IMG/VR virus record: IMGVR_UViG_3300030101_001243 | Location: 1 to 23,825 of that record | Direction: 5' to 3' (one strand) | Length of the DNA stretch: 23,825 nt | Origin: a virus | Position numbers and translations under genes: made by a program | Shown here: positions 15,955 through 23,779 of the stretch, piece by piece | How positions within the stretch are numbered: the first letter of the stretch is position 1 | Layout of the letters: each line of letters starts with the position of its first letter | Notes under the pieces: generated by a model | Told to the model about the DNA's origin: nothing | Databases searched by the model: none | What the model saw: only the letters and a program-made list of their open reading frames with translations

Positions 15955-16361
15955 TATACGCTCACATCATCGTTTATAGTGAATGTTCCAGCAAGCCATG
16001 TGGTAGCTTCCCCACTGACTAATGCCTCAATATCATAAACGTACTCACCAGCTGCGGCAGCAGCCATATTGGTATTGCTTCCAGTAATTAATAGGCGACC
16101 AGTAGTGCCTCCATCATTGAGAGAGGTTGTTAGTTGCTTAGTACCACTACTAGCTTCTGTACTGAGTATAATCGCAGTGTCACTAGTAATGTTTGTCCCG
16201 TCAGCGTTTAAAGCATTTCTTACCTCCATCTTAATGGTGTAACCTGAAAGGTTAAGAGCAGCTCCTGCGGAGTCCGTCACATCAATAGATAGTTTGAAGG
16301 TATCTCCCTTCCTGCATGTGATATCCACACGCTTTGAAATATCAAGATTTATTTTAGACAT
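15954..16361 (-). CDS. Small beta-sandwich virion protein (BppU N-terminal/Ig-like type), 135 aa
   Basis: Probably an adaptor or decoration protein next to the fibre. RVDITCRKGDTFKLSIDVTD (11-30) then LNLSGYTIKMEVRN resembles the N-terminal domain of phage baseplate upper proteins (BppU_N), where R-KGDTF...LxGYTxKMxVR forms the first sheet. The C-terminal EYVYDIEALVSGEATTWLAG is the matching closing strand pair. The whole protein is one such domain, with no fibre shaft, so it may link the 683-aa fibre to the capsid or tail. That is inference from adjacency and from the 1-nt overlap with the fibre gene. Its start overlaps the end of the portal gene by 8 nt. Confidence 0.7.
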   Translation of the reverse strand: MSKINLDISKRVDITCRKGDTFKLSIDVTDSAGAALNLSGYTIKMEVRNALNADGTNITSDTAIILSTEASSGTKQLTTSLNDGGTTGRLLITGSNTNMAAAAAGEYVYDIEALVSGEATTWLAGTFTINDDVSV

Positions 16362-18804
16362 CTCCTAGAATTTGATTTACTATATCTGTATTAGCGTCAG
16401 TCTGTTCTTCCATAACTGGACGCTCTCCTTTTCTTTGTGCTATAAGCTTAGACTGCTCAACAGCTTGCTTCTGTACCCTGCTGTCTTTTCTGTCTTCCTT
16501 AAGAACTTCAATCTTTTCCTTGAACTCTTGCTCATCAGTCTTGAATCCAAGTGATGCTTGAGCACGAATCATCTCAATCTCTTTCTTCATCTGGTGAAGG
16601 GCAGCAGCAACTTGAACATCTACCTGACCCCTAAGCTGCAACTTCTGAGCTTCTATCTGAGCCTCCATCTGCATCTTCTGAACCTCCATCTGAGCAGCAA
16701 CCTGCTGCGCTTGAGAGTTTGCCTGAGCCTGAGCCTGAATGTTTTGTTGTTGCATCTGCTGACGCATTTGCATTCTCTTCCTTCTCCTAATAGCAAGTAG
16801 CCTTTGAGCTTGGTCGATATCCTTAACCTCCCTAACAGCAATAGCATCCTCAAGGTCTATCTCCTTTTGTGCTAACGAGGCTTGAAGGTTTTGCTCTAGG
16901 AATATTCTATCCTCGTCGGACATGTCTCTAACAACTCTAATACCATAGTTGTACATAGGTATCTCGTTAAAGCTGCTAAGAATATCCATGCTCATCTCAC
17001 CAATAGCTTTACTGTAAACCCTATACAAGACAGAGTCAGTAGGTATTACCTGAAGACATTTTACAATATCAGAACAAACCTTCTTGTAAATAATTAAGCT
17101 AGCATTTGTTATATCGTAAAGGGCATTGTTGCCAGCGGCAAGTGCCTGCTGCCTTACACCAACAAGAGCATCACCCTTAGGTGTAGATGCATCCATGACT
17201 TCATTGATTCCCGTAGCGTCACGAATCATTCTAAGGTAGTGGTTGTACAATCCAATGTACTCGTTGATGTTTCTAATATTATTCTCAATAGAACGTATAG
17301 GAGGATTCTGGAATCCACCTTCTGGGTTTTTACTTCTATAGTAGAAGACACCCGTTTGTTCGTAAATGTCTTGAATGTCTAGCGGTTGTAGTTCACCACC
17401 CCTGCCGAGCTGTACATTCTCCAGCCCCTCGATGTCAACTAATATACCGTCAGGCTTCGCTTTAGCAATCGCCTGTTGTATCTTCAAGTGAGTAAGTTGG
17501 AGTTGGTCAGCAAAACCAATGACACCACTCACTAAAGACTTAGGCATCATCCTCCTCATGTTAGTACAAGACACACTATAAGACATCTTAGTCTTAGTTA
17601 AGTCGTGTATATTCTTAGGCATATTTGACTGAATGCCATAGTTAAATAGACAGTCGTAGCCTATAATAAAGCTACCACAGTACACCATCTGATTCTCCAT
17701 CTTGACTGGCTCTCTCTCGTAAACAGAATTTGGTGACTCCTTGTACTCAGAACCCTTGAAGTAGAATCCCATATTACCATACTGAGACTCTTTACTTTCA
17801 TAATATACACAGTCAACTGTTAAGAACTCAAAGTCCATAACGTCAACCAAGTAAGTATCATAACCATAATTAAAAGTTCCTGAAGCTGTTGAGTAGTCTC
17901 TTCTAGCAAATGCCTTTGAGTCATTATAACTCTTGTGCATCACAGACTTTGCTATCGCTTGATACTTCTCCTCTGAGATTTGGTCACCAGCTCTTCTCTT
18001 CAACTCCTGAATGCTAATCCTAGAAACATGACCAGCATAAACTATATCGCTTAAGTTTGGGTCCTCAGTGTAACTATGAATGAAGTTTACTGGGTCTATA
18101 TACCTAGTTACGATTCCGTAGTTAGGGTCGTTATCTCTTTTGACAACGCCCATACCACATACCACTAAGTCTTCAACATTACGTCTGAATATGTCTTGGT
18201 CAAAATCATTCCAGTCCAGCGTCAAGGATGTTGCCAACTGAGCAGCAATCTCTGAGCTAGTCTTGACGTTTTGGTCCATGAAGATTTCAGCCTCCTCTGT
18301 GGTATCTGGTAAAGAGTCTGGGTCTATGTTTGGTGTAAGACCAAGAGCCTTAGCTTCCATCAATAATTCCTTATCACCAATAGATGATTCTATCTCAGCC
18401 TTTCTTGTATCCTTTTCTTGCTTGCTAATAGGGTCTATAGCCTCTACCTTTGGGTATGGCTTTCTTGACAGGACTCTGTTAACAACTACCTTAACAAACT
18501 TAGGGACGATAGGTACTGGACTCCAGTCGAGGTTCAGTAGTGTACCATCACCATTGTTTGGGTCAAGAGAGTTCAGAATCTGTTTATAGATACTGGTGTC
18601 TTGTGTCCCGTTAGCGTAATCACGACTCTTTTCGAATTCGTGCCTTCTTCGGCTGTATAGGCTGGAGCTATCCTCCCCCTTTCCCCATTGCGCCTCTATC
18701 GCCTTTGCAAATTGCAAGCCATAGCTTTGACTCATCTTTTCCATTGGTGAAGCAAACGGGTCTGGGAATCCTGCCTTATTCGTATTTTTGCTTTTATAAC
18801 TCAT
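16354..18804 (-). CDS. Portal protein, 816 aa
   Basis: Forms the dodecameric DNA channel at the capsid vertex. It is identified by its place after TerL, its size, and typical portal features. FEKSRDYANGTQDTSIYKQI (57-76) is the usual entry helix and YxxGxQD motif. LDWSPVPIVPKFVKVVVNRV (92-111) then PYPKVEAID is the W-x-P-[VI]-P-[IV]-x-PKFV...V pattern of crAss-like portals. The middle carries wing and stem segments (DPVNFIHSYTEDPNLSD; DATGINEVMDASTPKGDALV). From about residue 673 the protein becomes a Gln/Met/Ala/Arg-rich coiled coil (to about 750), then a charged tail, a likely long barrel or internal extension. It has its own TATATTTG box 22 nt upstream and no Shine-Dalgarno. Confidence 0.9.
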   Translation of the reverse strand: MSYKSKNTNKAGFPDPFASPMEKMSQSYGLQFAKAIEAQWGKGEDSSSLYSRRRHEFEKSRDYANGTQDTSIYKQILNSLDPNNGDGTLLNLDWSPVPIVPKFVKVVVNRVLSRKPYPKVEAIDPISKQEKDTRKAEIESSIGDKELLMEAKALGLTPNIDPDSLPDTTEEAEIFMDQNVKTSSEIAAQLATSLTLDWNDFDQDIFRRNVEDLVVCGMGVVKRDNDPNYGIVTRYIDPVNFIHSYTEDPNLSDIVYAGHVSRISIQELKRRAGDQISEEKYQAIAKSVMHKSYNDSKAFARRDYSTASGTFNYGYDTYLVDVMDFEFLTVDCVYYESKESQYGNMGFYFKGSEYKESPNSVYEREPVKMENQMVYCGSFIIGYDCLFNYGIQSNMPKNIHDLTKTKMSYSVSCTNMRRMMPKSLVSGVIGFADQLQLTHLKIQQAIAKAKPDGILVDIEGLENVQLGRGGELQPLDIQDIYEQTGVFYYRSKNPEGGFQNPPIRSIENNIRNINEYIGLYNHYLRMIRDATGINEVMDASTPKGDALVGVRQQALAAGNNALYDITNASLIIYKKVCSDIVKCLQVIPTDSVLYRVYSKAIGEMSMDILSSFNEIPMYNYGIRVVRDMSDEDRIFLEQNLQASLAQKEIDLEDAIAVREVKDIDQAQRLLAIRRRKRMQMRQQMQQQNIQAQAQANSQAQQVAAQMEVQKMQMEAQIEAQKLQLRGQVDVQVAAALHQMKKEIEMIRAQASLGFKTDEQEFKEKIEVLKEDRKDSRVQKQAVEQSKLIAQRKGERPVMEEQTDANTDIVNQILGDV

Positions 18805-18826
18805 TGTATAGATTGGAGCTCACTTG

Positions 18827-18834
18827 CAAATATA
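18827..18834 (-). promoter_or_regulatory. Bacteroidota-type promoter for the portal gene
   Basis: The minus strand has TATATTTG (perfect TAnnTTTG) 22 nt before the portal ATG, in the 53-nt gap after TerL. A TCTG lies 19 nt upstream, one mismatch from the -33 TTTG. The distance to the start codon is like that of the ring-block promoter at 9863-9856. Confidence 0.6.
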
Positions 18835-18857
18835 GCAATACATTGTCGGGTTTCAGA

Positions 18858-20966
18858 TTACTTATATCTTCGGAAGAAAACCTTCTCCTCAAAGTTAGCA
18901 ACCTTCTTCTTTTTCTTAACCTTTTGGGCAGCCAACAAAGCCAAGCCAGAGCTGATGGTAAGGTCAAACTTTGTCCTGTTGTCTATCTTAAATCCTATCC
19001 AATCTTCTAGCGTTCTATTGAAGTGCATCCTGCCTGGATTCCCCTCGTCGTCTGAACCAACATGGTTATGTATGTAGTCCTCAATGGCTGAGGCATGAGC
19101 TTGTATTACGTCTTGAGAGTTGGATGGTATACCCTTAGTCTTTACTGTCATTTGATTTTTAGAGGAGCTAAGATGAGCTGGTCTATCCATTACATAACCA
19201 TCGTAACCCCTTGATTCAAAGTACCTTACGATGCCATACTTGTTGTTCTCAATCAGTAGTGGATAGCCATAGAAGACTGCTGCCATCAGAACATCTTCAT
19301 AGAAGATACTAGCCATAGGTGGTCTACTCGCATACTCAGCGACGAACATGTTTGAAGCACCATCAAGATTGAACTTGTTATAAATATGGCATGCGCCTTT
19401 TGATGACCTACCGTCAACCGTAGCGTCAAGGTCATAGCTATCTACTCCACCACAACCAATGTGTGAATTAGGTGGGACTCTCTTGCCTCTTTGAGTCTTC
19501 ATCACACTCCTGTCTTCCTGAGACGGCGTCCAACAGATTCTCCATCTACCATTAGGGTCTGGATTGAATATAACCTTAGTGTCCTTCACACCGTTAGCCC
19601 ATTGGAAGTTTCCGACAACTACTGGACTAGGGAACAGAGCATCGTTGTATTCCATCTGCTCGTATATCTTCCCAATGTTGAAAAGGCTACCCTCTATACT
19701 ATCTCTGAACGCCTCATCAGTAGTGAACGGGAACTGACGAACTATCTCATTCATCTCCCTAGCATCATGCTTTACGGCATCCCTTTCATTCTTCAAGAAG
19801 CTTTTAGAGCCCATAGTCATCATCTCACCATCAAGTGTTTGTATAGGTGATGAGGGGTCTACAGTTATTGGGTTTCCGTGTATATCAAAGAATCCCTCCA
19901 GAGCTTCATAGGCAGGGATAAATAAACGATACAGACCTGAGGTAGTTCTACCATTTGCATTCCTCTTGTTTGTGTCAGAATCCTCCCACAGCTTTTTGTA
20001 CTCAGAGCCGCCCTTGTCTAAGGGATTTACCGTTGAGCCTACGAGTGCCTTCCCCACAACCCTACGACCAACAATTAAACACGTTCTCTCAATCCTCCAA
20101 GCTTCCCTGATGTCAGCAGGCTTCTCCCACTTACCAGCCTCATCCATGTATAGCATGTGCAGCTTCTCACCATCGTAAGCGTTGTTAGTGGTGTTCTTCC
20201 AGTTGAGTACCGTGTTAAGTGCGTCACCTACATTGGTGGTCTTATTGTTCTTTGTAATCCTCTTTGATGGCTCACGGAAGGCGAGCTCAACCCTTGGGTT
20301 TGTCGTACCGTCTTGAATTGGTTTGAAGAAGAATGGGTAGTTCCGAAACATCGAAACGCATTTCTTCATGAAGATATTCTCCTGAGCATCCTTACCAGTC
20401 TTCGACTGAATGCCAAGAAGTTTGTCTTTAACTTGACTAGCTTCATTAACAAGGACAGAAGCGCAGATATTAGTATAACCAGACCTACGACACTTAGTGT
20501 AAAGCTGCCCAATACAACGCGGGTCAACTTCGCAAGCAGCCATGTGAAGAAATATATCTCTTTGGAACTTGAGGTAAGAGGGGAACCCAATATCAATTTT
20601 GCTCCACTGTAAGAACATGTAGTGCCTCCCAGTGATAAAAGTAGGTACACCCTGATTGTAAAACCAAAAACCTTCACTACGCCTTCTAAACTCCTCCTCG
20701 ATATAAGGACGGAACTTCTCTCGAAACTCCTTTGGAGTCTGCTGCCACTCGTCCATGCTTCTAATACGGGACAACTCCTGTGGCATAGATACCCTTCTCC
20801 ACACTTGCATACTTGTCTCCAAGTCTTCACCTGAGATTCCCGACTTTGGGGTCTTTGGTAAGCCAATGAGAAGGCTGCCGATTTCCACGATATCTCCGAG
20901 CGTACCCTTGGGACAAACCTTAATAACCTTGTCATCATAACCCTCTACATCTACTAGATTACTCAT
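18858..20966 (-). CDS. terL: Terminase large subunit, 702 aa
   Basis: This is the DNA-packaging motor: an ATPase plus the nuclease that cuts concatemeric DNA. The ATPase half shows a deviant P-loop KCRRSGYT (158-165), with the lysine at the first position as in lambda gpA rather than GKT/GKS. Walker B LHMLYMDEA follows (269-277; Asp275, Glu276), then the coupling motif GSTVN (310-314). The RNase H-like nuclease half has GCGGVDSYDLDAT (504-516; Asp509), Glu573 in LIENNKYG, and Asp668 in RTKFDLTISSGLALLA, matching the three-acid nuclease centre. The C-terminus is Lys-rich. The VDxYDxD and ENNKYG forms are like those of crAss-like phage terminases. The start overlaps the 96-aa gene by 4 nt (ATGA). 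Confidence 0.95.
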   Translation of the reverse strand: MSNLVDVEGYDDKVIKVCPKGTLGDIVEIGSLLIGLPKTPKSGISGEDLETSMQVWRRVSMPQELSRIRSMDEWQQTPKEFREKFRPYIEEEFRRRSEGFWFYNQGVPTFITGRHYMFLQWSKIDIGFPSYLKFQRDIFLHMAACEVDPRCIGQLYTKCRRSGYTNICASVLVNEASQVKDKLLGIQSKTGKDAQENIFMKKCVSMFRNYPFFFKPIQDGTTNPRVELAFREPSKRITKNNKTTNVGDALNTVLNWKNTTNNAYDGEKLHMLYMDEAGKWEKPADIREAWRIERTCLIVGRRVVGKALVGSTVNPLDKGGSEYKKLWEDSDTNKRNANGRTTSGLYRLFIPAYEALEGFFDIHGNPITVDPSSPIQTLDGEMMTMGSKSFLKNERDAVKHDAREMNEIVRQFPFTTDEAFRDSIEGSLFNIGKIYEQMEYNDALFPSPVVVGNFQWANGVKDTKVIFNPDPNGRWRICWTPSQEDRSVMKTQRGKRVPPNSHIGCGGVDSYDLDATVDGRSSKGACHIYNKFNLDGASNMFVAEYASRPPMASIFYEDVLMAAVFYGYPLLIENNKYGIVRYFESRGYDGYVMDRPAHLSSSKNQMTVKTKGIPSNSQDVIQAHASAIEDYIHNHVGSDDEGNPGRMHFNRTLEDWIGFKIDNRTKFDLTISSGLALLAAQKVKKKKKVANFEEKVFFRRYK

Positions 20967-21253
20967 TTAGAAAATTTCTCTGCAAACCCTCCTGAATAGT
21001 CTTTGGCATCCTCAATGGAGCCGTTAGCTTGTAAGTCTTTGACCATCTGCTCCAGCCTCTGTCTCTCAACGAGAAGCTCCTTGCAGTCAATCGCGGTCTG
21101 CTTGATTGATTGTAACTCTGCCTTTCTTTGCGTACCACCAGCTTCTGGGTCAACAGGCTTTCTGACCTCATCAATCATGTTATTGATTGCCACCTCCATA
21201 GACTTCATAAGTCTTTTGGCTGCTGATGTTGTGGTGAACTTAGTTGACGACAT
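20963..21253 (-). CDS. Small coiled-coil protein upstream of TerL, 96 aa (possible small terminase)
   Basis: Not recognised with certainty. It is helical and charged: RLMKSMEVAINNMIDEVRKP (14-33), an Asp/Pro/Gly linker, then AELQSIKQTAIDCKELLVER (45-64) continuing as a coiled coil to about residue 75, and a short disordered tail. Its place immediately before terL, with a 4-nt ATGA overlap, is where a small terminase subunit is usually encoded. Its size is at the low end for that role, and no helix-turn-helix is obvious. A capsid-assembly or chaperone cofactor is an alternative. The start overlaps the GroES-like gene by 14 nt. Confidence 0.5.
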   Translation of the reverse strand: MSSTKFTTTSAAKRLMKSMEVAINNMIDEVRKPVDPEAGGTQRKAELQSIKQTAIDCKELLVERQRLEQMVKDLQANGSIEDAKDYSGGFAEKFSK

Positions 21254-21827
21254 AGCTGATGTTATCTGACAACATACGATAAACTATCGTGCCGTCATCA
21301 AGCTTCATCTTATAGTCTCTGTCCTTATCAAAACCCACAGTGTCTCCAGCCTTTACGCCCTGTGCGACGAGGTCGGGATGAGGCATGAACATCTTAGCCT
21401 CCTTTTCGTATTCGACATCACTAACATCTAGGTCAACAATGATTCCAGATTCAGTAACGTCCTCAACAGACTCTACCTCTATAGGTTGTACGAAGACCCA
21501 ACCAGCAAGCATGTGTAGCTCACCATCGGAATCTCTGTATGCAATAGCATGGCTTTGAGTGGTCTCCCTATCATCGTACAATACAATGTACTTGTTGTCA
21601 CCAAGAGATAAACTTTTACTAATAGTGACGTGGTGATGGAAGAACAGTGTATCTCCCTTCTTCACGCCAGTGTCGTAAATTAATGGTGCGCTAAGAACTT
21701 CGCCATAGCATATCCTGTGGTCGAACTCGTTGAACCTAGTATCTAAAAATAATTCTTTTCCCCCGACAGTGACCTTGTCATCTGTCTTCTTAGGGACCTG
21801 TACAATAAAGTGTCTTAAAGCTTTCAT
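21240..21827 (-). CDS. Two-domain GroES-like co-chaperonin, 195 aa
   Basis: Probably a phage co-chaperonin that caps host GroEL to help fold virion proteins, as T4 gp31 does for its capsid protein. Domain 1 (about 1-110) has an N-terminal strand HFIVQVPKK, a loop, then YGEVLSAP (41-48) and GVKKGDTLFFHHHVTI (54-69). These match the GEVLAVG and VKVGDxVxF strands of GroES. Domain 2 (about 111-195) aligns more fully: VFVQPIEV (111-118), ESGIIV (126-131, where GroES has GGIVL), GVKAGDTVGF (157-166) and YRMLSDNISYVV (183-194), matching the IxxESDILAIV ending. Ordinary GroES has one such domain of about 95 aa. The tandem form recalls plastid Cpn20. It overlaps the genes on both sides (4 and 14 nt). 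Confidence 0.8.
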   Translation of the reverse strand: MKALRHFIVQVPKKTDDKVTVGGKELFLDTRFNEFDHRICYGEVLSAPLIYDTGVKKGDTLFFHHHVTISKSLSLGDNKYIVLYDDRETTQSHAIAYRDSDGELHMLAGWVFVQPIEVESVEDVTESGIIVDLDVSDVEYEKEAKMFMPHPDLVAQGVKAGDTVGFDKDRDYKMKLDDGTIVYRMLSDNISYVVN

Positions 21828-22060
21828 TCGAAATTACAATCATATTCAATTAAAATAGGTAGATTCTCAATCGTCTTCCATATGTACGTTGAGTCGTCGT
21901 CTTCTACAAAGACATGATACCTTCTTACATTATACTTATATAGGGCTGCCTCGTCTTCCTTGATGGCGCAGACATTACCCTGCCCAGCCCTCATACCGAC
22001 ATAGTATGCCAGTGCGTCCTTGGGGTTTGCCCCAATGACAATCTTTCTTATTAAATCCAT
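21824..22060 (-). CDS. Small conserved-looking protein, 78 aa (unknown)
   Basis: Not recognised. It begins MDLIRKIVIGANPKDALAYY, and the middle is YNVRRYHVFVEDDD. It ends WKTIENLPILIEYDCNFE. The mix of one helix and several short strands with a Trp near the C-terminus suggests a small alpha/beta fold. There is no signal peptide and no catalytic motif. It overlaps the GroES-like gene by 4 nt (ATGA), so the two are probably made together, and a role related to chaperonin function or head assembly is possible but unsupported. Confidence 0.6.
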   Translation of the reverse strand: MDLIRKIVIGANPKDALAYYVGMRAGQGNVCAIKEDEAALYKYNVRRYHVFVEDDDSTYIWKTIENLPILIEYDCNFE

Positions 22061-22064
22061 TTGT

Positions 22065-22346
22065 TTAGTTTAAAAGAAAATTCATGTCACCGCTGCTTTC
22101 GTCTTCAGATGCGACATAGGCTTCAGCCTGAAGTGTCATGAACTTCTCAAATTCTTCAATATCTTTCACATTCCAACCGTAGTGTAGATTCCATTTTTGA
22201 ACCCCACCTCTATCTTCCTCGATATAACCAACGGACATCGTGTACACCAACTCGACTGATGCTTTGTATTTATCAATAATGTCCTCTATGCGTTCGAACA
22301 CATCTTGTAGTTCGTCGCGCATTGCTTCTTTTAGAATATCATCCAT
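22065..22346 (-). CDS. Small acidic protein, 93 aa (unknown)
   Basis: Not recognised. The first 30 residues form an acidic amphipathic helix (MDDILKEAMRDELQDVFERI). A beta-like stretch follows (ELVYTMSVGYIEEDRGG; WNLHYGWNV), then another acidic helix (IEEFEKFMTLQAEAYVASED). It starts at the last base of the previous stop codon (TAATG) and ends 4 nt before the 78-aa gene. It belongs to the same run of coupled small genes ahead of terL. Confidence 0.6.
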   Translation of the reverse strand: MDDILKEAMRDELQDVFERIEDIIDKYKASVELVYTMSVGYIEEDRGGVQKWNLHYGWNVKDIEEFEKFMTLQAEAYVASEDESSGDMNFLLN

Positions 22347-23290
22347 TAGGCGTTAACAAAAACTGCTGGAGTAGTAGATGCAATACTTCCTGTGGTTACA
22401 AAACTTGCCTGTACAAGCCATTGAGTTACACTAATTAATGTGCATGTAATCTCATCACCAATCTGACCACCTTTATCGTTAGCGTTACTTTGTATCTCTA
22501 TAACATCCTTATCTGTTGTGCCTATCTCAACAAGTTGTATTCTTTGTGCAGTGCTATCCTTTAGTATAGCTTGACCAACAAAGTGAACAGGTCCACTTGG
22601 ACTAGTATCCTTTGCTCTTATTCTATGAACAACACCATCCTTTTTTGTCTTAATGATAAACTTAAAAAACATCCCAACAAGGGCAGCTGTTGGAATAGGT
22701 AGAACTATTTCAACCTGAGAAGCCCCCATTGCATTAAGGTCTAGTTGGTATGTTCTGTTTGCGCCAGTAGTTTTACTTCTGTCTGCGGTCAGCTGAATGT
22801 CACTTGTGGATGTTATGTTTACGATTTCATCAAACCCTTTCTCTATTGTTATAACATCTGATGAAGCGTCAATGTGTGCATTGATACCATGTCCACCTGT
22901 AAACGTTAATGTAGCCCCATCACCACCTGCTGTACCTTGAATGGCTACAGTAGGGTCAGTACCAAAGTCTGAACCAAGAGTATTACCAGCTGCTGTAGTT
23001 ACAGAAACACCAGAAGAACCTGGGAAGGCTCTTTTTGATATCACCCCGCTTGAGCTTATTACTAGCGAGCTTGACTCTGAAGTTGTAGCCAGTCCTGTTA
23101 TTACCAAACCATCCGAACTTGCATCAAGCTGCGTAGCGTCAGTGGCTAGGCTCAATCTTGTGTCATTACCCGCACCATCACTAACTACGTGGAATCCACT
23201 AGATTTTGCTGTTAATATCGTGTTGTCAGTAGTCTTTAGTAGACCAGGATAGCTGTCTTTTATTCTGTTTCCTGAAAGATTAGTTCCCAT
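22346..23290 (-). CDS. Fibre/decoration-like virion protein, 314 aa
   Basis: Probably a surface protein of the virion. The N-terminus has GTNLSGNRIKDSYPGLLKTT (2-21) followed by DNTILT and VSDGAGNDTRLSLATDATQL. This Y-x-x-LLKTTDN...DGxGNdSxLsLsT pattern is common at the start of fibre-like proteins in marine phages. The middle is Ser/Thr/Gly/Asp/Ala-rich beta repeats with few charged residues. A globular C-terminal domain (about 165-314; LVGMFFKFIIKTKKDGVVHR, EIQSNANDKGGQIGDEITCT) resembles a small beta-sandwich. It is the first gene of the leftward block and sits directly under the divergent promoter. Head fibre, tail fibre and capsid decoration are all possible. Confidence 0.65.
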   Translation of the reverse strand: MGTNLSGNRIKDSYPGLLKTTDNTILTAKSSGFHVVSDGAGNDTRLSLATDATQLDASSDGLVITGLATTSESSSLVISSSGVISKRAFPGSSGVSVTTAAGNTLGSDFGTDPTVAIQGTAGGDGATLTFTGGHGINAHIDASSDVITIEKGFDEIVNITSTSDIQLTADRSKTTGANRTYQLDLNAMGASQVEIVLPIPTAALVGMFFKFIIKTKKDGVVHRIRAKDTSPSGPVHFVGQAILKDSTAQRIQLVEIGTTDKDVIEIQSNANDKGGQIGDEITCTLISVTQWLVQASFVTTGSIASTTPAVFVNA

Positions 23291-23295
23291 CTTTT

Positions 23296-23303
23296 TAAAT
23301 TTG
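23296..23303 (+). promoter_or_regulatory. Plus-strand TAnnTTTG box for the regulator gene
   Basis: TAAATTTG matches the Bacteroidota -7 element exactly and ends 16 nt before the ATG of the regulator. No strong -33 TTTG is seen 19-21 nt upstream; a TTT lies 25 nt away. It faces the minus-strand box at 23307-23314. Confidence 0.55.
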
Positions 23304-23311
23304 TTACAAAT
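23299..23311. promoter_or_regulatory. 13-bp palindrome between the two divergent promoters (possible operator)
   Basis: ATTTGT-T-ACAAAT is a perfect 6-bp inverted repeat around one base. It covers the TTTG ends of both opposing -7 boxes, so a protein bound here would block both. The symmetry may partly follow from having two TTTG boxes back to back. Confidence 0.45.
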
Positions 23312-23314
23312 ATA
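23307..23314 (-). promoter_or_regulatory. Minus-strand TATATTTG promoter box for the leftward block
   Basis: Perfect TAnnTTTG on the minus strand, 16 nt before the ATG at 23290. A CTTG lies 21 nt upstream, inside the regulator gene, one mismatch from the -33 TTTG. The box with its downstream TAACAA is also found at the ring-block promoter. Confidence 0.6.
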
Positions 23315-23319
23315 CTATA

Positions 23320-23748
23320 ATGGGAAGAAGTCATCCAAGTAGAAAAAGACGGGACTTCAGTAAGTTGAATAACAGGTATGTCAACAAGAACTATTTAAAG
23401 AAGTGGTCTCTTGTTACCAAGGACATATCTAGCAACTACGGGGTATCTCAGACAGAACTTGAGTTCATGTTGTTTATATATGACTACGAGTTTTTCACTG
23501 TGTCACACGTGGCAAAGGTATTGAAGAGGAGTAAGAAGAAGCTATACGACAGAACTGTGTTACCACTTAAAAGGGAGGGACATATAGAAACGGTGTATCA
23601 CGGAAAGGGGGTGGATGCATATGTCGATGCGCTGTTCCACGAGCGAGGTGTAAACAATGAAAACAGACTTAGTCTGTCACAGAAAGGGAGGTTGCTTGTT
23701 CAGCGGGTGTATAGAAAGCTAGAGGGTGGGGAACCTATTAACTCTTAA
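23320..23748 (+). CDS. Winged-helix (MarR-like) DNA-binding protein, 142 aa
   Basis: Likely transcription regulator. The N-terminus is very basic (MGRSHPSRKRRDFSKLNNRY), followed by YLKKWSLVTKDISSNYGVSQ and an LEFMLFIYD helix. The helix-turn-helix spans about 59-88 (FTVSHVAKVLKRSKKKLYDR then LPLKREGHIE), and the wing follows with VYHGKG. NRLSLSQKGRLLVQRVYRKL (115-134) is the closing strand-helix of MarR-like proteins (LSxKGxxLV). The length fits that family. It is the only complete plus-strand gene and is divergent from the structural block, with 29 nt between starts. That position suggests it controls itself and the late block, though early or middle gene control is equally possible. No ligand-binding extension is visible. 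Confidence 0.8.
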   Translation: MGRSHPSRKRRDFSKLNNRYVNKNYLKKWSLVTKDISSNYGVSQTELEFMLFIYDYEFFTVSHVAKVLKRSKKKLYDRTVLPLKREGHIETVYHGKGVDAYVDALFHERGVNNENRLSLSQKGRLLVQRVYRKLEGGEPINS

Positions 23749-23779
23749 TTTTTTTATGATTGTGCAATATACCAAATAA

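Noticed and set aside
18263-18589. 108-codon plus-strand frame opposite the portal gene
   Set aside because: Antisense shadow within conserved portal sequence, with no regulatory signal.
19491-19850. 119-codon plus-strand frame opposite terL
   Set aside because: Antisense to conserved terminase sequence, with no independent signals.
20366-20938. 190-codon open frame on the same strand inside terL, with a hydrophobic C-terminal half
   Set aside because: It lies wholly within the strongly supported terminase frame, has no gap, promoter or leader of its own, and its composition (Leu/Ser/Arg-rich) looks like a shifted reading of terL. Conservation of the frame in relatives would be needed to revive it.
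23756-23779. Seven-codon frame ending right before the possible last gene, as a leader peptide
   Set aside because: Too short to separate from chance, with no attenuator-like hairpin visible within the window.
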